A stretch of 64,000 bases of DNA from UBA7703 sp034926785. GTDB lineage: Bacteria; Bacillota; Clostridia; Christensenellales; CAG-138. This document shows, one piece after another, positions 26,262 through 34,699 of the stretch. Below the pieces are notes generated by a model. It did no database searches and had not been told where the DNA came from. It was given only the letters and a program-made list of their open reading frames with translations. The stretch spans positions 15,822-79,821 of the forward strand of contig JAYFQU010000025.1 of NCBI GenBank assembly GCA_034926785.1, read 5' to 3'. How positions within the stretch are numbered: the first letter of the stretch is position 1; each line of letters starts with the position of its first letter. A program made the position numbers and the translations under genes.

Positions 26262-26870
26262 TTACGGCAGTTCCGCCGGCGGGGCATATGCGGCGGCAAC
26301 ATTCGTAATCATGCCGTTTTCCGGCGAATCCTTGGTCAGCATAGGCGCATCTTCCGAAGCGGTATAGGAGTATTCCGCGGTTGCCGGGGAAACAGACGTT
26401 GCCTCGCCGTTGAGCGTCATCTCGCCGGTGAACCGTACGCTGTTCTTCCAGCGGAGCGTCCCTTCAACAAAATAGCGATAGGTGCCATCCGGCACCCGTT
26501 CTCCGGAAGCATCGGTTAAATCCCAATTGAATGCAAGCGGGCCGGACTTTGGCGTCGCGGAGCTGGTCGCGTCAACTCTCTCCAACGTGGCGGCGCCGGA
26601 ACGTTCCACCCAGAGGGGAATCGCATCCGGCCGCTTCCGAAAGCCGCCGCTTGCCGTAAAGCGCGTCACGTACAGCGTTTTCACGAATGCCCCTTCGCTG
26701 TTTTCGACCCAGACGGCAAACTGGTTGGACGCATATCCGTCCTGAGCCAGATAGTTGAATGAAACGGTCATCTTTCCGTTTTGCGCGGATCGATCCGCCT
26801 GCGCCGCCCGCCCGCAAGCCGCTGAAATCAGCAGTCCGACCAGGGCAAGCAACAAAAAGGATCTTTTCAT
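26262..26870 (-). CDS. DUF2271 family secreted lipoprotein
   Basis: A lipoprotein signal (MKRSFLLLALVGLLISAAC) precedes a 180-residue domain with blocks typical of DUF2271: NQFAVWVENSEGAFVKTLYV, TPKSGPLAFNWDLTD and the FlgD-like turn GTYRYFVEGTLRW. The family is of unknown role. In other bacteria it occurs beside flavin-transfer or thiamine-related lipoproteins, but no such gene is near here. The ATG at 26870 is chosen because it starts the signal peptide and has a G-rich site upstream. It lies 87 bases upstream of the DUF368 start, possibly in one transcript. Confidence 0.8.
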   Translation of the reverse strand: MKRSFLLLALVGLLISAACGRAAQADRSAQNGKMTVSFNYLAQDGYASNQFAVWVENSEGAFVKTLYVTRFTASGGFRKRPDAIPLWVERSGAATLERVDATSSATPKSGPLAFNWDLTDASGERVPDGTYRYFVEGTLRWKNSVRFTGEMTLNGEATSVSPATAEYSYTASEDAPMLTKDSPENGMITNVAAAYAPPAELP

Positions 26871-26940
26871 CTGAACTGCCCCCATTCGAAAAGACATCAG
26901 AAGCCAACCTCGACCCAAGCCTGCTTGTTTAGACCAGGTT

Positions 26941-26948
26941 ATTATAAC
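26941..26948 (-). promoter_or_regulatory. Extended -10 promoter of the DUF2271 gene
   Basis: On the minus strand TTTGTTATAAT gives an extended -10 (TG one base before TATAAT, 26941-26946), about 70 bases before the ATG. The -35 is weak. The rest of the 500-bp gap to lacI (26949-27140) shows no gene or structure I can name. Confidence 0.5.
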
Positions 26949-27144
26949 AAATGTGTCCCGTTCGCCGGGTGAATTTTCGGCAAACTTTTACCGGATGCCA
27001 TATTTAAGTTGGTTTTTACCTCTTTCCTCCGCTGGCAAAGCCTGTTCTCCGGTGTTGTTTATAATATTTTTTCCGTTTCTGGCGTTACCCGCTACCTATA
27101 GTATCCAGCGGATTCCGCTACTACTGAACGCACTGAAAATACTA

Positions 27145-27173
27145 TTGACAGACGCTTTCCTGTCGGATATAAT
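27145..27173 (+). promoter_or_regulatory. Consensus promoter of the LacI-type regulator gene
   Basis: TTGACA (27145-27150), exactly 17 bp, TATAAT (27168-27173): a perfect consensus promoter, so strong that repression is expected. The start would be near 27180, about 190 nt before the ATG. Confidence 0.85.
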
Positions 27174-27187
27174 GAGCTTGCAAGTCC

Positions 27188-27216
27188 TGGAAACGTTTCC
27201 AGTAACGTTTCCAACA
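27188..27216. promoter_or_regulatory. Tandem LacI-type operators
   Basis: TGGAAACGTTTCCA (27188-27201) is a perfect 14-bp palindrome with the central CG typical of LacI/CcpA-family sites. It is followed at once by GTAACGTTTCCAAC (27202-27215), whose right half matches. Placed at about +8 to +36, two dimers could block elongation or initiation of the regulator's own gene. Confidence 0.75.
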
Positions 27217-27370
27217 ATTCCGTGAGCGTCTTGGCTCCCCCAGTGCGGTCTGAAGTAATTTCGGCGGACGATAGTAACGAAACACAGGCAGCATCCCTCC
27301 TAGCGGCTGAATCCCATTTGGCGAAAGACGCCCGCATCGGAAAATAACCGAAGGAACACAACAACGAAAC

Positions 27371-28393
27371 ATGACAAACATCAAGGATATCGCTCAGCGC
27401 TGCGGCGTGGCGATCAGCACCGTTTCGCGCGTGCTCAACGACCATCCTGACGTCAGCGAAGAAACGCGCAGTAAGGTTTTACGTGCCGTTGCGGAGCTGC
27501 GCTACATTCCTAACGCCAGCGCGAGAAACCTTGTTCGCACCACATCGGATACGATCGCCTTGCTGGTCAAGGGCGTGAGCAACCCCTTCTTTGCAAAGCT
27601 CATCAAGGTGATTGAGCGGGAGATTACGCTGCGCGGCTACACCCTGGAGCTGCATCACATGGATACTTCGGAGGACGAGTTGCTCATCGGCGCACAGCTG
27701 GCCAATGAGCGAAAGCTCATCGGCATCCTCTTTCTCGGCGGCCGGTTTAATTATTCCCCCGGGGAGCTGAAGCTCATCAACGTCCCCAGCGTGTTTTGCA
27801 CCTATACCAATACATTCGGAGATCTGGATGCTTCGGCCTACAGCTCCGTGGCAATTGACGATAAGCAGGCCGCGCGCTTCGCCGTGGATACGCTCGTTTC
27901 CCTTGGACACCGCAAGATAGCGATCCTTGCGGATAACGAATATGACAAATCCATCAGCGAGTTGCGCTTCCAGGGGTACAAGGACGCATTGAGCAGCCAC
28001 GGCATACCATTTGATCCGCGCCTGGTCGCCTGTACGGGCACCTTCTCGGACATGGGCGCAATCTACCGCGCCACAAGCGACCTGATCGCACGGGATAGCT
28101 CCTTTACCGCCATCTTCGCCATCGCGGACTTGATGGCAATCGCCGCCATCAAAGCGCTCAGCGATCACGGAAAGCGCGTCCCGGAGGACTGCTCCGTTGT
28201 CGCAATCGACGGTCTGGAGCTTTCGGAATACACGCTGCCAACGCTGACCACCCTGGTTCAGCCGGTTGAAGATATGGGGCTTGCCTGTTCCAAAACCATC
28301 ATCGAGCTCATCGAAAAGCGCGGCGAAAACAGGCAGTTTACCTTCAACCCCATGCTTCGCCCCGGCGGCTCGGTGCGGCGAATCGGCGGGTGA
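27371..28393 (+). CDS. LacI family transcriptional regulator
   Basis: This 340-residue repressor has the N-terminal helix-turn-helix and hinge (MTNIKDIAQRCGVAISTVSR, then NPNASARNLVR-type hinge NASARNLV) and a periplasmic-binding-protein-like effector domain. It lies directly upstream of a sugar ABC importer and malQ, so a sugar, probably an alpha-glucan oligosaccharide, is the likely inducer. It probably binds the twin palindromes in its own leader. I see no second copy of that operator in the 91 bp before the binding-protein gene, so importer control may be by read-through. Confidence 0.9.
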   Translation: MTNIKDIAQRCGVAISTVSRVLNDHPDVSEETRSKVLRAVAELRYIPNASARNLVRTTSDTIALLVKGVSNPFFAKLIKVIEREITLRGYTLELHHMDTSEDELLIGAQLANERKLIGILFLGGRFNYSPGELKLINVPSVFCTYTNTFGDLDASAYSSVAIDDKQAARFAVDTLVSLGHRKIAILADNEYDKSISELRFQGYKDALSSHGIPFDPRLVACTGTFSDMGAIYRATSDLIARDSSFTAIFAIADLMAIAAIKALSDHGKRVPEDCSVVAIDGLELSEYTLPTLTTLVQPVEDMGLACSKTIIELIEKRGENRQFTFNPMLRPGGSVRRIGG

Positions 28394-28484
28394 CGCCCGG
28401 AGCGCTGCGCCGCCCCGACTCAGAACCAATGAATCTATGCGCTTAAGCGCTGGAGAATACAAAACGAAAGGGAAGGAACGATTT

Positions 28485-29816
28485 GTGAAAAAGCTAATTG
28501 CTCTGATTCTGGTTGCCCTGATGACAATCGCGTGCTTTGCGTGCGCGCCAGCCGCGGCGCCCGCCGCCACGCAGGCGCCCGCAGCGGAACCGGCCGCAAC
28601 GGAAGCCCCCGCCGTCACAGGCAAGGTTTACTATCTCAACTTCAAACCCGAGGCCGATGCAGCCTGGCAGGCGCTGGCCGCCCAGTATACCGAGAAAACT
28701 GGCGTCCCCGTCACCGTCGTCACCGCCGCCTCCGGCACCTATTCGGAAACCCTGACCGCCGAGATGGACAAGGGTGCCTCCGCGCCGACGCTGTTCCAGT
28801 GCGGCAACAAAGCCGGCCTGGACACCTGGGGCGACTTCTGCTACGACCTCTCCGGCACCGACGTCTACAAAGAGATGACCACGAACGACTTCAACCTCTA
28901 TAAAGAGAGCGGCGAACTGGCTGCCATCGGCTATTGCTACGAGTGCTTCGGCATCATCGTCAACAAGACCCTGCTGGAAAAAGCCGGCCATTCCATCGAC
29001 GAGATCAAAGACTTTGCTTCCCTCAAAGCCGTAGTGGAGGATATCCACAGCCGCGCAGCCGAGCTGGGCTTCGACGCCTTCACCTCCTCCGGTCTTGATG
29101 GTTCCTCCAGCTGGCGTTTCTCCGGCCATCTGGCCAACATGCAGCTGTTCTATGAGTTCCGTGATGACGGTGTGACCGCGCAGCCCGCGACCATCACCGG
29201 CAAATACATGGAAAACTACAAGAACATCTGGGATCTCTACATCAACAACTCCGCAACCGAGCCGTCGCAGCTTGCAAAAGCCACCGGCGATCAGGCTGAG
29301 GCCGAGTTTGGCGAAAGCAAGGCCGCGTTCTATCAGAACGGTTCCTGGGAATATGCCAACCTAACCACGAAGTTCAACATGAGCGCGGATAGCCTCGCGA
29401 TGATCCCGATCTATTGCGGTGTGGATGGCGAGACCAACGCCGGTCTCTGCTGCGGCACAGAAAATATGTGGGCCGTCAACTCCAAGGCCGCACCGGAAGA
29501 TATCCAGGCGACGCTGGACTTCCTCCTCTGGGTCGTCACCTCGGACGAAGGCACCAAAATGATGGCCGAACAGTTCGGACCCATCCCGTTCAAAAACGCC
29601 AAGGCATCCACGAACGTGTTCTTCAACGATGCCAACAAGGCCCTCGCGGACGGCAAATACGTTGTTACCTGGGCCTTCAACTTCACTCCCAACGTAGACA
29701 ACTGGCGCGCCGGCGTCGTCGCGGCGCTGACCCAGTATTCCGCAGGCACGGGCGCCTGGGACGACGTGGTCTCCGCGTTCGTCAGCGGTTGGGCCACCCA
29801 GTATGCCGCGCAATAA
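28485..29816 (+). CDS. Sugar ABC transporter substrate-binding lipoprotein
   Basis: This 443-residue extracellular binding protein has a lipoprotein signal (MKKLIALILVALMTIACFAC), an Ala/Pro/Thr-rich linker of about 30 residues (PAATQAPAAEPAATEAP), then a MalE-like family 1 solute-binding domain. The GTG start at 28485 has AAAGGGAAGGAACG before it; the longer frame to 28266 overlaps lacI. A hairpin after the gene (29857-29884) would give more binding protein than permease. With malQ downstream, maltodextrin or a similar glucan is a plausible substrate, by inference only. Confidence 0.92.
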   Translation: MKKLIALILVALMTIACFACAPAAAPAATQAPAAEPAATEAPAVTGKVYYLNFKPEADAAWQALAAQYTEKTGVPVTVVTAASGTYSETLTAEMDKGASAPTLFQCGNKAGLDTWGDFCYDLSGTDVYKEMTTNDFNLYKESGELAAIGYCYECFGIIVNKTLLEKAGHSIDEIKDFASLKAVVEDIHSRAAELGFDAFTSSGLDGSSSWRFSGHLANMQLFYEFRDDGVTAQPATITGKYMENYKNIWDLYINNSATEPSQLAKATGDQAEAEFGESKAAFYQNGSWEYANLTTKFNMSADSLAMIPIYCGVDGETNAGLCCGTENMWAVNSKAAPEDIQATLDFLLWVVTSDEGTKMMAEQFGPIPFKNAKASTNVFFNDANKALADGKYVVTWAFNFTPNVDNWRAGVVAALTQYSAGTGAWDDVVSAFVSGWATQYAAQ

Positions 29817-29856
29817 CGGCATAGCACACGCCGTCATCGGCTGACCCTACACCGAC

Positions 29857-29884
29857 AGGGGCGAGTGGCAACGCTCGCCCCTTT
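29857..29884 (+). terminator. Intra-operon hairpin after the binding-protein gene
   Basis: AGGGGCGAG and CTCGCCCCT pair around a GGCAACG-type loop, followed by TTCTTCT. It lies 40 bases after the stop and before the two permease genes, a common arrangement that stabilises or attenuates the message. Confidence 0.7.
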
Positions 29885-29911
29885 CTTCTCAAAGCCACAA
29901 GGGAGGTTGCC

Positions 29912-30829
29912 ATGAAACGCAAAACTAGCAACTCCGGCTCATCCTTGAGCTCCAAACTCATCCGACGCCCGATTCAGCGAAGCTTTGCGCTGTTTCTGCT
30001 GCCCACGTTCGCGGCGTTCTGCATTGGCTTCATCTATCCTTTTTTCAAGGGCGTCTATCTCTCCTTCTGCAAGTTCACTACTACAAGCAACGCCAGGTGG
30101 GTCGGTCTGGATAACTACATCAAGGCGTTCAAGGATGCGAGCTTCATGCATGCGTTCCAGTACACCGCTCTGGTCGCAATTGTCTCGCTGGTCGTGATCA
30201 ATGTGCTCGCGTTCGCCGTCGCCTATGCGCTAACGCGCGGCATCAAGGGTTCCAATGTGTTCCGTACGGTGTTTTTTATGCCCAACCTGATCGGCGGCAT
30301 CGTGCTCGGTTACATCTGGTCGATGATTTTCGACGGCATCCTTGCCCGCTATGGTACATCCATTGTATTAAGCACCACTTACGGCTATTGGGGCCTGATT
30401 ATATTGATGGCTTGGCAGCAAATCGGCTATATGATGATCATCTATATCGCCGGTCTTCAGTCTGTCTCCGAAGATATGATCGAGGCGGCAAAGATCGACG
30501 GCGCAAACGGCTGGCACACGCTCTGGAACATCACGATTCCGACCATAATGCCATCCATCACCATCTGCACATTCTTAACGCTGACCAACTCGTTTAAACT
30601 CTTCGACCAAAACCTTGTGCTCAATGGCGGGCAGCCATTCATCTTCATGGCGGACGGCACGGTGATTAAATCCACCGAGATGTTGGCGCTGAATATTTAC
30701 AACACGTTTTATCTGAACGCAAATTCACGCGGCACCGGTCAGGCAAAGGCGGTTCTGTTCTTTATCCTGGTTGCGGTCATAGCGCTGATTCAGTTCACGG
30801 CAACGCGCAGAAAGGAGGTTCAGCAGTAA
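29912..30829 (+). CDS. Sugar ABC transporter permease, MalF/UgpA type
   Basis: This 305-residue inner-membrane subunit has six predicted helices and the EAA loop that docks the ATPase (EAAKIDGANGWHTLWNITIP). GGGAGG precedes the ATG. It is followed without a gap by the second permease (start at 30830). No ATPase is encoded in this operon, so a shared MsmK-like ATPase elsewhere is likely. Confidence 0.92.
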   Translation: MKRKTSNSGSSLSSKLIRRPIQRSFALFLLPTFAAFCIGFIYPFFKGVYLSFCKFTTTSNARWVGLDNYIKAFKDASFMHAFQYTALVAIVSLVVINVLAFAVAYALTRGIKGSNVFRTVFFMPNLIGGIVLGYIWSMIFDGILARYGTSIVLSTTYGYWGLIILMAWQQIGYMMIIYIAGLQSVSEDMIEAAKIDGANGWHTLWNITIPTIMPSITICTFLTLTNSFKLFDQNLVLNGGQPFIFMADGTVIKSTEMLALNIYNTFYLNANSRGTGQAKAVLFFILVAVIALIQFTATRRKEVQQ

Positions 30830-31672
30830 ATGAAACGTGTAACAATCCAAAAAACACTGCTCACCGTCCTGTTTGTCGTGGTCTGCGTCTTTTATCTGAT
30901 GCCGATCTTTATCGTGCTGATGAACTCCTTTAAAACCAATTCTTCCATCAATACGAATACCTTCCAGTTCCCGAATGCGAATACATTCACTGGAACATAC
31001 AACTATGTGAACGGCATGACCTTTGGCGAGTATCCGTTCCTCAAGTCAGCGGGATACAGCCTTTTTATCACCATCGTCTCCGCCGCGCTGATTCTCGTGT
31101 GCACCTCGATGGCGGCGTGGTATATCTCGCGCGTCAACAGCCTTGCCGCAAAAATCGTATATTATTTCTGTGTCTTTTCCATGGTGGTCCCGTTCCAAAT
31201 GGTGATGTTCACGCTGGCAAAAACCGCCAACACGCTGCATCTGGATTCGCCGTTTACAATTCCCGTCATCTATCTGGGTTTCGGCGCAGGGTTGGCCGTG
31301 TTTATGTTTGTGGGGTTTGTTAAGAGTATTCCGCTGGAGATCGAAGAGGCTGCCGCAATCGACGGCTGCGGGCCGATTCGGACGTTTTTCCTGATCGTGT
31401 TCCCCATGCTCAAGCCCGTGCTCATCTCCGTGGGCGTGCTGGAGATTATGTGGATCTGGAACGACTACCTCCTGCCCTATCTCGTATTGGATCGCACGAA
31501 GTACAAGACCATACCGATTCACATCCAGTATCTGCAGGGCAGCTATGGACATGTCGACCTTGGCGCGGTGATGGCGCTGATCATCGTGAGCATTCTCCCG
31601 ATCATCATTTTCTACCTCACCTGCCAGAAATACATCATCAAAGGTGTCATTCAAGGCGCGGTGAAGGGATAA
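30830..31672 (+). CDS. Sugar ABC transporter permease, MalG/UgpE type
   Basis: This 280-residue partner of the previous permease has six predicted helices and the EAA loop EEAAAIDGCGPIRTFFLIVF. AAAGGAGG lies eleven bases before the ATG. It is the last importer gene. The next 330 bases hold a family 2 repeat and the malQ promoter. Confidence 0.92.
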   Translation: MKRVTIQKTLLTVLFVVVCVFYLMPIFIVLMNSFKTNSSINTNTFQFPNANTFTGTYNYVNGMTFGEYPFLKSAGYSLFITIVSAALILVCTSMAAWYISRVNSLAAKIVYYFCVFSMVVPFQMVMFTLAKTANTLHLDSPFTIPVIYLGFGAGLAVFMFVGFVKSIPLEIEEAAAIDGCGPIRTFFLIVFPMLKPVLISVGVLEIMWIWNDYLLPYLVLDRTKYKTIPIHIQYLQGSYGHVDLGAVMALIIVSILPIIIFYLTCQKYIIKGVIQGAVKG

Positions 31673-31719
31673 CGCCCTTTGTCCCCCGGGAAACGGAACG
31701 CGCACGTACGGCGTGTGAA

Positions 31720-31911
31720 AGCTTGTCATAAAAGCCTTGGAATCGGTAAGGGCTTCGGCCCTTCCCCCATTGATTCCGGTTGCGGCGGCTTTGCCGCCGC
31801 GATGGATCGCCCGTGATCGGGCGGCTTCGTCGCAGCTCGTTGCCGCTCGGAATCCGGCGGACGAGAGGCAAGGGCGGTTACCCCGTCAACAAACTCGTTT
31901 TGAGGCGGCCT
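31720..31911 (-). repeat. Family 2 hairpin-chain repeat, full-length diverged copy
   Basis: Read on the minus strand this follows the complete copy at 48696-48892 in order: the AACGAGTTTG block, CCGCCCTTGCCTCTCGTCC, GCCGCCCGATCACGGGCG, GCGGCGGCAAAGCCGCCG, GGGAAGGGCCGAAGCCCTTA and GGCTTTTATGACAAGC. It lies 48 bases after the permease stop. No clean duplicated hairpin flanks it, so either the borders have decayed or it arrived differently. Confidence 0.75.
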
Positions 31912-31940
31912 CCCGCACAAACAGTGTGTGATATTTTCTC

Positions 31941-31968
31941 TTGCCCTTTGGATGAAACACGATATAAT
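31941..31968 (+). promoter_or_regulatory. malQ promoter
   Basis: TTGCCC (31941-31946), a 16-bp spacer and TATAAT (31963-31968). The transcript would start about 25 nt before the ATG at 32000. Confidence 0.6.
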
Positions 31969-31999
31969 AAAGCGAAATTTGAATGGCTTCGGTGTGCTT

Positions 32000-33487
32000 A
32001 TGAAACGTTCTTCCGGTATTTTAATGCATATTTCCTCTCTGCCCTCTCCGTACGGCATCGGCACGTTCGGGCGGGAGGCGTATGCGTTTGCAGACTGCCT
32101 GGTGCGCGCGCATCAGCGCTACTGGCAGGTGCTTCCGCTCGGGCCGACCAGCTATGGCGATTCGCCCTATCAATCGTTCTCCGCCTTTGCGGGCAACCCA
32201 TATTTTATCGATCTGGATCGCCTCGCGGACGAAGGGCTTCTGGATCGCGAATGGATTGCGTCTCTTGCATGGGGTTATGACGCACGCCAGGTGGATTATG
32301 GCGTCATCTTTGAGCGCCGCTTCCCCGTGCTTCGCGCCGCCTTTGAGCGCGCAAAGGGCAGCTGGGACCGCATGCAGAGGCTGGATCGCTTCGCTGCGGA
32401 AAACGCGGACTGGCTCAACGACTATGCGCTGTTTATGTCGCTCAAGGACGAAAACGGCGGCGTCGCTTGGGAGAGCTGGCCGTATGGCGTCCGCATGCGC
32501 GAAGAGGGCGCTCTTCGGGAAGCGCGGGAGCGCCTTTCAGACAGCATCCGCTTCTATCAGTTTATCCAATGCCTGTTTTTTGAGCAGTGGACCGCGCTCC
32601 GCTCCTATGCCAACGAACGCGGAATCAAGATTGTCGGCGATCTGCCGATCTATGTCCCGCTGGATTCTGCGGATGTCTGGAGCGCGCCGGAGGAGTTTTT
32701 GCTTGATGTTGAGCGCCGTCCGCGCTGCGTCGCAGGCGTTCCGCCGGACTATTTCTCGGCGGATGGCCAGCTCTGGGGCAATCCGATCTATGACTGGGCG
32801 TATATGAAGCAAACGGGCTATTCATGGTGGATGCGACGCATGCGCTCCGCCTGCACGCTGTTTGACTGTGTGCGGATCGATCACTTCCGTGGGCTCTCCT
32901 CCTATTGGAGCGTCGCGGCAGACGCCGAAACCGCACGGGACGGAGAGTGGATCCAGGGGCCGGGCAGCGACTTCGTAAACCAGCTCAAGGGAGCGTTCCC
33001 CTCGTTTGAGATCATCGCGGAAGATCTCGGCTTCCTGACGGACGAGGTTCGCACGCTGCTCAAGGAGAGCGGTTTCCCCGGCATGAAGGTGCTCCAGTTT
33101 GCGTTTGACGCGCGCGAGCCCAGCAACTACCTGCCCCACACCTATGACAACCACTGCGTCTGCTATGCGGGAACGCATGATAACACGACCGTCGCCGGTT
33201 GGTTCACCGAGGCAAATCCGGACGACGTTGCCTTCGCGGTACGCTATCTTGGGCTCAATGAGCGGGAGGGCTACGTCTGGGGCATTCTGCGCGGCGGTAT
33301 GGGTTCGGTTGCCGATCTCTTCCTTGCGCAGATTCAGGACTATATCGGCCTCGACTCCAACGGCCGCATGAACATTCCCGGCACGCTCGGCGGCAATAAC
33401 TGGCGCTGGCGCCTGCTCCCCGGCGAACTCAGCGACGAGCTCGTGCAAAAGATCGGCGAGATCACCGTCCTCTACGGCAGAGCATAA
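32000..33487 (+). CDS. malQ: 4-alpha-glucanotransferase (amylomaltase)
   Basis: This glycoside hydrolase family 77 enzyme moves alpha-1,4-glucan segments between maltodextrins. The family's residues are clear: CVRIDHFRGL (nucleophile Asp), IIAEDLG (acid/base Glu) and AGTHDNTT (third Asp). The substrate loop SPYQSFSAFAGNPYFIDLD is also present. The length of 495 aa is normal. The ATG at 32000 starts the conserved MKRSSGILMHISSLPS; the frame extends to 31928, but that would begin upstream of the promoter. No strong Shine-Dalgarno is visible. It fits the sugar importer upstream. Confidence 0.95.
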   Translation: MKRSSGILMHISSLPSPYGIGTFGREAYAFADCLVRAHQRYWQVLPLGPTSYGDSPYQSFSAFAGNPYFIDLDRLADEGLLDREWIASLAWGYDARQVDYGVIFERRFPVLRAAFERAKGSWDRMQRLDRFAAENADWLNDYALFMSLKDENGGVAWESWPYGVRMREEGALREARERLSDSIRFYQFIQCLFFEQWTALRSYANERGIKIVGDLPIYVPLDSADVWSAPEEFLLDVERRPRCVAGVPPDYFSADGQLWGNPIYDWAYMKQTGYSWWMRRMRSACTLFDCVRIDHFRGLSSYWSVAADAETARDGEWIQGPGSDFVNQLKGAFPSFEIIAEDLGFLTDEVRTLLKESGFPGMKVLQFAFDAREPSNYLPHTYDNHCVCYAGTHDNTTVAGWFTEANPDDVAFAVRYLGLNEREGYVWGILRGGMGSVADLFLAQIQDYIGLDSNGRMNIPGTLGGNNWRWRLLPGELSDELVQKIGEITVLYGRA

Positions 33488-33498
33488 CAACCAGGAAC

Positions 33499-33532
33499 AA
33501 AGCAGGGCGAACCAAATCGGTTCGCCCTGCTT
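33499..33532 (+). terminator. malQ terminator hairpin (left copy of a duplicated pair)
   Basis: A 13-bp stem (AAGCAGGGCGAAC / GTTCGCCCTGCTT) 11 bases after the malQ stop. The same 34 bases recur, with one mismatch in the loop, at 33702-33735 on the other side of the family 1 element. Confidence 0.8.
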
Positions 33533-33701
33533 CAGCCCATCGACAAAGTCCTGCGGACTCTGCCGATGGTTTTTCTTTGGGTTAAAATGACGCGAATCGC
33601 GCCATTTTTTCACAAATTCGGCGAATGAATCGCCAAATTTGAAGGAACATGGGGGATTTTCGAAATCCCCCAACCTCCCTACTGGGTTTGTTGATGCTCT
33701 G
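33533..33701 (-). repeat. Family 1 hairpin-chain repeat between duplicated terminator hairpins
   Basis: A 169-bp element in inverse orientation to the copy at 46655. Its ends form imperfect inverted repeats (CAGCCCATCGACAAA at the left, CAGAGCATCAACAAA reading inward from the right, 12 of 15 alike). Inside are the same palindromes as in the other copies, including GGGGGATTTTCGAAATCCCCC-type at about 33653-33673. It lies between malQ and the convergent AraC-type gene. Confidence 0.85.
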
Positions 33702-33735
33702 AAAGCAGGGCGAACCAAACCGGTTCGCCCTGCTT
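33702..33735 (-). terminator. Terminator hairpin of the AraC-type gene (right copy of the pair)
   Basis: It matches 33499-33532 at 33 of 34 positions and ends with TTTT. It lies 15 bases past the stop of the leftward gene at 33751. The ancestral site was probably a single bidirectional terminator between the two convergent genes. Confidence 0.8.
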
Positions 33736-33750
33736 TTGCGTCAATTCGAT

Positions 33751-34590
33751 CTATTTCTTGCGAATCGGAATCCAGACCTCGCTGTAATAGTCGGCGGAGG
33801 TGACGTCCCCCTCCGTATACATCTCAATCTCGATGTTCTGCGCGATCTCGTAAACACCATTGGTCGGCAGCCACTCGGAGTAGATCTGTTTGGTCATGTC
33901 CTGAATCGCGCCCGGCATCGCGCCGACGCAGGCAAAGCGCGCCCAGAGAAACGCGGGAACCTCGCGCGTGACCAACCCTTCCTCCACCTTTTGACCGGGC
34001 TTAAGCGGCTCGCCGATCAGATAGGGAAAATTTCCGTTCGCATCCCCGTCAAAGCAGATGCCAAACATGGGAACGACCTTCTGCGCAAGTCCCTTTGCGT
34101 CAAATTCCGCCCAAAACTTCGGCACCTCCTGCATGCTGTTGTCCATGTGAAACACCCGCTCGACGCCGACCACCGTAAATGCGTCCATCTGTTCCAGTTT
34201 AAAATTCATCACGATTGCACCCTCCATTTTTAACGATATGGCAAGGGGGTTTTGGCAACGAAGCAGCGTACTCATCCGCCGCGCGGAGGTTGGCGTAACG
34301 CCGTGGAAGCGCGTAAACGCCTTGGTGAAGCTCTCCGGCGTGTCGTAGCCATACTGAAACGCGAGGTCAATCACCTTTGCGTCCCCGGAGAGCAGTTCCT
34401 GTGCCGCGAGCGAGAGGCGCCGGGCACGGATATACTCGCTGATGCTCATGCCGGTCAGCGACGCAAACGTCCGTTCCAGATAGAATCGGGACAGGCCAAC
34501 GTGCCTTGCCGCCTTGGCGCTGTCCGCCTCGGCAAGCAGGTTCCGCTCGATATAGTTCAGCGCCCCGTTCAAGCTCTCGATGAGTTCCAA
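33751..34590 (-). CDS. AraC family regulator with C-terminal GyrI-like effector domain
   Basis: This 279-residue regulator has the AraC DNA-binding domain at its N-terminus (residues about 8-105: two helix-turn-helix units including GLSRFYLERTFASLTGMSIS and AFQYGYDTPESFTKAFTRFH). A GyrI-like/effector-binding domain follows from about residue 125 (MDAFTVVGVERVFHM). This order is typical of the Rob/SoxS-like clostridial multidrug-sensing regulators. It is a single gene, with no obvious target beside it. Confidence 0.9.
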   Translation of the reverse strand: MELIESLNGALNYIERNLLAEADSAKAARHVGLSRFYLERTFASLTGMSISEYIRARRLSLAAQELLSGDAKVIDLAFQYGYDTPESFTKAFTRFHGVTPTSARRMSTLLRCQNPLAISLKMEGAIVMNFKLEQMDAFTVVGVERVFHMDNSMQEVPKFWAEFDAKGLAQKVVPMFGICFDGDANGNFPYLIGEPLKPGQKVEEGLVTREVPAFLWARFACVGAMPGAIQDMTKQIYSEWLPTNGVYEIAQNIEIEMYTEGDVTSADYYSEVWIPIRKK

Positions 34591-34699
34591 TCGCTTCCCC
34601 TCCTGTTGCCCCGGCTTCCCTTGCTGACGCTATGGTATCAAACTTCGTCTTCCCGCGTCCTGTCTTTTCTTGTCAGAATTTGTCCGTTCAGAAGAAAGA

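Noticed and set aside
26949..27140. Possible small RNA or riboswitch upstream of the lacI promoter
   Set aside because: No conserved motif or convincing stem was found, only AT-rich sequence.
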